From contig PKZC01000386.1 of assembly GCA_003132905.1 (NCBI GenBank), positions 1-8,905 of the forward strand: a stretch of 8,905 nt of DNA, in the 5' to 3' direction. Both the position numbers and the translations under genes were made by a program. Below the pieces are notes generated by a model that was given only the letters and a program-made list of their open reading frames with translations, was not told where the DNA came from and did no database searches. The stretch comes from Bryobacterales bacterium. GTDB lineage: Bacteria; Acidobacteriota; Terriglobia; Bryobacterales; Bryobacteraceae. Shown here one piece after another: positions 6,384-8,905 of this stretch (within the stretch, counting starts at the first letter, position 1; the number at the start of each line of letters is the position of its first letter).

Positions 6384-8237
6384 TTACTGATCGATTCCGC
6401 CGGGGGCCGTTGCGCCTGCACCGATCACTGGCGATGGAGCAGGAGGCCCGTTGAGCGGATTGAGCTGGCCGCCTATTTTGAAGCTCCAGACCAGGTCGCC
6501 TCTGGCTTCTTTGAAACCGTCGCGGCTGCCACCAGTTGCGATTGCTACGTACTGCTCGCCGTCGATTTCGTAAGTGGCGGCGGGTGCATCCGCGCCGAAG
6601 CCGGTCTGGAAGCGCCAGAGCTCCTCACCGGTTTTGGAATCGAAGGCGCGGAAGAATCCATCGGTGCCGCCGTGGAACAACAAATCGCCGGCGGTAGCTA
6701 ACAGGCCGCTTCCGAATCCGGCGGGATAAGGAACTTCCTTCTGCCATACCTGCTTGTTGGTTTTTGAATCCAGCGCGGTGATCAAGCCGTCCTCCCGCCC
6801 ACCCAAGACCAAAGCGCGGCCGTGGCTGCTAAACCGCCGCACCGAAACTTCGGTGCCGAAGAACAGATACCCGGAACGCGGATCGTAAGCGCCAGGGGCC
6901 CAATCGCCCGCAGCCGAAGGACGCGCAATTTTGGTGTCGTCCCAAGCGGGTGTGAACATGCACCCCACTTCATAGCCCTTGATCGGCTCGGCACATTGTG
7001 GCGCCGTGGGATCGCCAATGGGAACCGGCTGTGTCGCTGCGGTCTTTTGCCGGGGCTCCTGCGGGACTGGTTTCTCTTCCACTCCGACCAGCGGCTTTCC
7101 CGTCACGCGATCCAGAATGTAGACCCACCCTTGTTTGGAGTGCGCGGCCAACGCCTTACGCGTTTCAGCGCCGTATGTCTGGTCGAATAGAATTATCGGC
7201 GTGGGCATGTCGAAATCCCACATATCGTGATGGACGGTCTGGTAATGCCAGCGATACTTGCCGGTAGCCGCCTCCAGCGCCACTACGGAACTGGTGAACA
7301 AGTTGTCGCCTCCGCGCGTGGATCCGTTATAATCCGGCCAAGGATTGCCGGTAGCGACGTAGAGCAAACCGAGATCGGCATCCACGGCCGGCTGCACCCA
7401 CATTGCGCCGCCGCCTGTCTTCCAAGAATCGCCTTCCCAGGTGTCGTTGCCAAATTCGCCGGGACCAGGCGTGGCATACCAGCGCCAAACTTCCTTGCCG
7501 GTTTTCGCGTCGTGCGCCGTCAAGCGCCCGCGCAACCCACTATCTCCACCCGAGATGCTCATGTAGACGAGGCCCTTGTAATAGAGTGGCGGCGCGGTGA
7601 TATATTTGCGGAAATTCTTGGGAACGTCCTCGCCGAGCTCGTGCTTCCAGAGCAGCTTCCCGGTTTTTTGATCAAGAGCGATTAGGTAAGTAACAGGCTC
7701 CGGCCGCGGCGTACGGCCTGCCGGGCGAGCCTCTCCTGCCAGGCGAGCCTCTGTGGGGTCACCGGATTCAGTAGGCGCAGGTGCAGGCGATGGAGGCGGC
7801 TTCCGGATATCCGCCGTGCTGCTGAAGACCATACCTTCACCCAGCGCTATACCGCGCTTGGCTTTATTGTCCGGAGTTTTCGGATCGGCATCGGTTTGAT
7901 ATTTCCAAATAATGTTGCCCGTTTTAGCGTCGATGGCGAAAACGTCCTGTTGTCCGGTCGGCAGGTACATGATGCCGTCCTTAACGACGGGTGTTGCCTG
8001 TTGCGAGTACGGTGCTCCGAACCCCGAATTGAGACGCAGCATCCAGGCGCCCTTTAGTTGTTTTACGTTCGACGTGTTGATCTTCGCGAGCGTCGAATAG
8101 CGTGTGTTTCCCCAATCCCCGCCGACCAGCGGCCACTCGGCGCCGGCTGTTTTTCGAAAATCGGGCGCTGTCTGCGCGGACAGTATTCGAACCAGCAACA
8201 GACCGAGGAGTGGGATCGATCTAAATGAAGAGTGCAT
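6384..8237 (-). CDS. PQQ-type quinoprotein, alcohol-dehydrogenase-like
   Basis: A 617-residue exported propeller (signal peptide 1-21, cleaved at LSA-QTA). It has WPLVGGDWGNTRYSTLAKIN at about 35-54 and blade motifs AIDAKTGNIIW, ALDQKTGKLLW, AHDAKTGKEVW, ALDSKTNKQVW and AFDSKTGEELW. GNPWPDYN (297-304), GGDNLFTSSVVAL and HHDMWDFD (336-343) match the Ca/PQQ and catalytic-Asp regions of type I alcohol dehydrogenases. Two features differ: no vicinal Cys-Cys, and GGDSGLRG (230-237), where methanol dehydrogenase has a Glu that I align with Asp232. Cys415 and Cys426 could form a loop disulfide. NCBI has a family named 'acido-empty-quinoprotein' for acidobacterial relatives in genomes without PQQ synthesis; membership is my recollection, untested. 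I chose ATG 8237: the longer TTG start at 8252 overlaps the -10 of promoter copy D. The 5' UTR would be only about 8 nt, without a Shine-Dalgarno. Confidence 0.85.
   Translation of the reverse strand: MHSSFRSIPLLGLLLVRILSAQTAPDFRKTAGAEWPLVGGDWGNTRYSTLAKINTSNVKQLKGAWMLRLNSGFGAPYSQQATPVVKDGIMYLPTGQQDVFAIDAKTGNIIWKYQTDADPKTPDNKAKRGIALGEGMVFSSTADIRKPPPSPAPAPTESGDPTEARLAGEARPAGRTPRPEPVTYLIALDQKTGKLLWKHELGEDVPKNFRKYITAPPLYYKGLVYMSISGGDSGLRGRLTAHDAKTGKEVWRWYATPGPGEFGNDTWEGDSWKTGGGAMWVQPAVDADLGLLYVATGNPWPDYNGSTRGGDNLFTSSVVALEAATGKYRWHYQTVHHDMWDFDMPTPIILFDQTYGAETRKALAAHSKQGWVYILDRVTGKPLVGVEEKPVPQEPRQKTAATQPVPIGDPTAPQCAEPIKGYEVGCMFTPAWDDTKIARPSAAGDWAPGAYDPRSGYLFFGTEVSVRRFSSHGRALVLGGREDGLITALDSKTNKQVWQKEVPYPAGFGSGLLATAGDLLFHGGTDGFFRAFDSKTGEELWRFQTGFGADAPAATYEIDGEQYVAIATGGSRDGFKEARGDLVWSFKIGGQLNPLNGPPAPSPVIGAGATAPGGIDQ
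7717..7752. repeat. Two tandem 18-bp repeats inside the quinoprotein gene
   Basis: CCTGCCGGGCGAGCCTCT (7717-7734) is followed directly by CCTGCCAGGCGAGCCTCT (7735-7752), with one mismatch. On the coding (minus) strand the two units encode EARLAGEARPAG in frame. They lie in a Pro/Ala-rich stretch (residues about 146-181) that interrupts the propeller between blades, and so look like an in-frame insertion tolerated in a surface loop. Confidence 0.85.
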
Positions 8238-8251
8238 GGAGTTAACGCTCA

Positions 8252-8296
8252 ATTTTATCGCCGGATTTCACTGGATCAATAGCTCCGATGAACTAG
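8252..8296 (-). promoter_or_regulatory. Promoter module copy D (dyad plus -10), upstream of the minus-strand quinoprotein
   Basis: On the minus strand CTAGTTCATCGGAGCTATTG (8296-8277) is followed, 21 nt after CTAT, by TAAAAT (8257-8252), the best -10 of the four copies. The -35-like TTGATC (8279-8274) has a 16-bp spacer. The 16-bp dyad TAGTTC-ATCG-GAGCTA has one mismatch between half-sites. The predicted transcript starts near 8245, so the dyad centre is about -42. The first CTAG of the module is shared with the 25-bp palindrome next to it. Confidence 0.7.
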
Positions 8297-8317
8297 GGCG
8301 TGTTGAACACGCCCTAG
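8293..8317 (-). terminator. Perfect 25-bp palindrome, probable terminator of the response-regulator gene
   Basis: The arms CTAGGGCGTGTT (8293-8304) and AACACGCCCTAG (8306-8317) pair perfectly over 12 bp around one central base, or as a 10-bp stem with a 5-nt loop. It starts 5 bp past the TGA of the response-regulator gene, the usual place for a terminator. No U-rich tract follows on either strand, so it is not a textbook intrinsic terminator. It could also act as a protein-binding site or an mRNA 3' stabiliser. Confidence 0.6.
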
Positions 8318-8322
8318 TGTAG

Positions 8323-8905
8323 TCAACGCAGGTGAACGATTCCGCGTTGAATCGCGGTGGTGGCGGCTTGCGTCCGGTCGTCCACCGACAGTTTGCTGAG
8401 AATGCTGCGCACGTGATTCTTGACGGTAAATTCGGCGATGCCGAGGGCAGTGGCAATCTGCCGGTTGCTCAATCCTGGCACAATCAGCTCGAGCACCTCC
8501 AGCTCTCGAACGCTTAACACCGGCCCGTGCGGATAGTTCTCAAGCATCGCGGCAATCGGGCCGCCAAAGTATTTCGCTCCCCGATAGACTTTGCGAATGG
8601 CCTTGATGAGCTCATCGTCCAGAACGTCTTTGGTGAGGTAGCCTCGCACTCCCGCCTGGCAAGCGCGGTAGACGTCTTCCTGGCCATCGTACGTGCTGAG
8701 CGCCAGCAAGTGCGCGCTCGGAAATTCGCTGCGAATTTGCGTGACGGCCTCAAATCCGTTCATCACCGGCATCCGCATGTCGATGAGTGCCACGTCGGGA
8801 CGCTTCTCGCGATACAGCGCTACCGCTTGCTGGCCGTTTGCGGCTTCGGCCACGGTAGCCATGTCTGGCTGAGCGTTGACGATGGCGGCGATGCCAACTC
8901 TGGTT
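8323..8905 (-). CDS. NarL/FixJ-family response regulator, 5' end cut by window edge
   Basis: A two-component response regulator: a receiver domain phosphorylated by a cognate kinase, then a LuxR-type helix-turn-helix that binds DNA. The open frame runs to the right edge. The 14 codons before the ATG at 8862 read TRVGIAAIVNAQPD, which fits the conserved first helix of receivers, so that ATG is internal and about 15-20 residues, including the acidic pocket, lie outside the window. The phosphoacceptor is the Asp of ALIDMRMPVMNG; the conserved Thr/Ser (LALST) and Lys (YLTKD) are visible. The C-terminus, LSVRELEVLELIVPGLSNRQ followed by IATALGIAEFTVKNHVRSIL, is a complete LuxR HTH. It points the same way as the quinoprotein gene downstream, separated by the palindrome and promoter copy D, so it could control the neighbouring genes, but that is inference. 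No kinase gene is in view. Confidence 0.9.
   Translation of the reverse strand, partial: TRVGIAAIVNAQPDMATVAEAANGQQAVALYREKRPDVALIDMRMPVMNGFEAVTQIRSEFPSAHLLALSTYDGQEDVYRACQAGVRGYLTKDVLDDELIKAIRKVYRGAKYFGGPIAAMLENYPHGPVLSVRELEVLELIVPGLSNRQIATALGIAEFTVKNHVRSILSKLSVDDRTQAATTAIQRGIVHLR

Noticed and set aside
6087..6701. A 204-codon open frame on the plus strand opposite the cytochrome and the end of the quinoprotein gene
   Set aside because: The opposite strand encodes clear CxxCH/HhH and PQQ-propeller proteins. This frame has no recognisable motif, signal peptide or Shine-Dalgarno and spans two real genes; it is an antisense shadow.
8323..8862. Response regulator starting at the ATG at 8862
   Set aside because: The upstream codons to the window edge stay open and read as the expected receiver-domain helix (VGIAAIVNAQPD), and a protein starting at 8862 would lack the first strand and acidic residues.
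1..8905. CRISPR array, transposon, phage, defence or toxin-antitoxin system
   Set aside because: No regularly spaced repeats, transposase, integrase, nuclease or toxin-like small gene pair is present; every substantial gene is accounted for by redox, binding or regulatory families.

Overview
The window reads as chromosomal DNA of an Acidobacteriota bacterium, most likely of the Bryobacterales/'Candidatus Solibacter' kind. This is inferred from protein types, not from a marker gene. The set of secreted carboxymuconolactone-decarboxylase-like proteins, a c-type heme protein fused to a copper-monooxygenase-like fold, PQQ-type eight-bladed propellers and a cytochrome c/helix-hairpin-helix protein is typical of that group. 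The DNA is moderately GC-rich and very densely coded, with no gene-free stretch over about 130 bp. I see no tRNA, rRNA, CRISPR array, transposase or phage gene.

Layout: (1) 1-87, minus strand, a 28-codon ORF that is little more than a signal peptide and stops at the window edge. (2) 88-251, a divergent promoter region. (3) 252-5930, plus strand, five genes: two paralogous secreted CMD-like proteins, a cytochrome c/PHM-like copper protein, a secreted protein with a C-terminal Ig/PKD-like domain, and a PQQ glucose-dehydrogenase-like quinoprotein. (4) Convergent and only 3 bp away, a minus-strand pair (8237-5934): an alcohol-dehydrogenase-like quinoprotein followed, with no gap, by a small cytochrome c with a ComEA-like HhH domain. 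(5) 8905-8323, minus strand, a NarL/FixJ-type response regulator cut by the right edge, followed by a perfect 25-bp palindrome.

The strongest observation is regulatory. Four places carry the same promoter module: a 16-bp near-palindrome (TAGTTC-N4-GAGCTA type), then exactly 21 bp after the conserved CTAT/CCAT, a -10-like hexamer. Two copies sit back to back between the left-edge ORF and CMD gene 1, one precedes CMD gene 2 and one precedes the minus-strand quinoprotein. This ties both redox gene sets into one apparent regulon. It also fixes several start codons, because longer ORF calls would begin inside the -10 box. The dyad is centred near -42, the usual place for an activator next to a weak -35. 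A NarL-type regulator lies beside one copy, but whether it binds there is a guess.

Functionally, all genes except the regulator encode exported proteins, nearly all with Gln as the first residue after the predicted signal peptidase site. Together they look like a periplasmic oxidation system: quinoproteins oxidise an unknown alcohol, sugar or aromatic substrate and pass electrons to c-type cytochromes, with a copper/heme enzyme and CMD-like proteins acting on the same or related compounds. The substrate cannot be read from the sequence.
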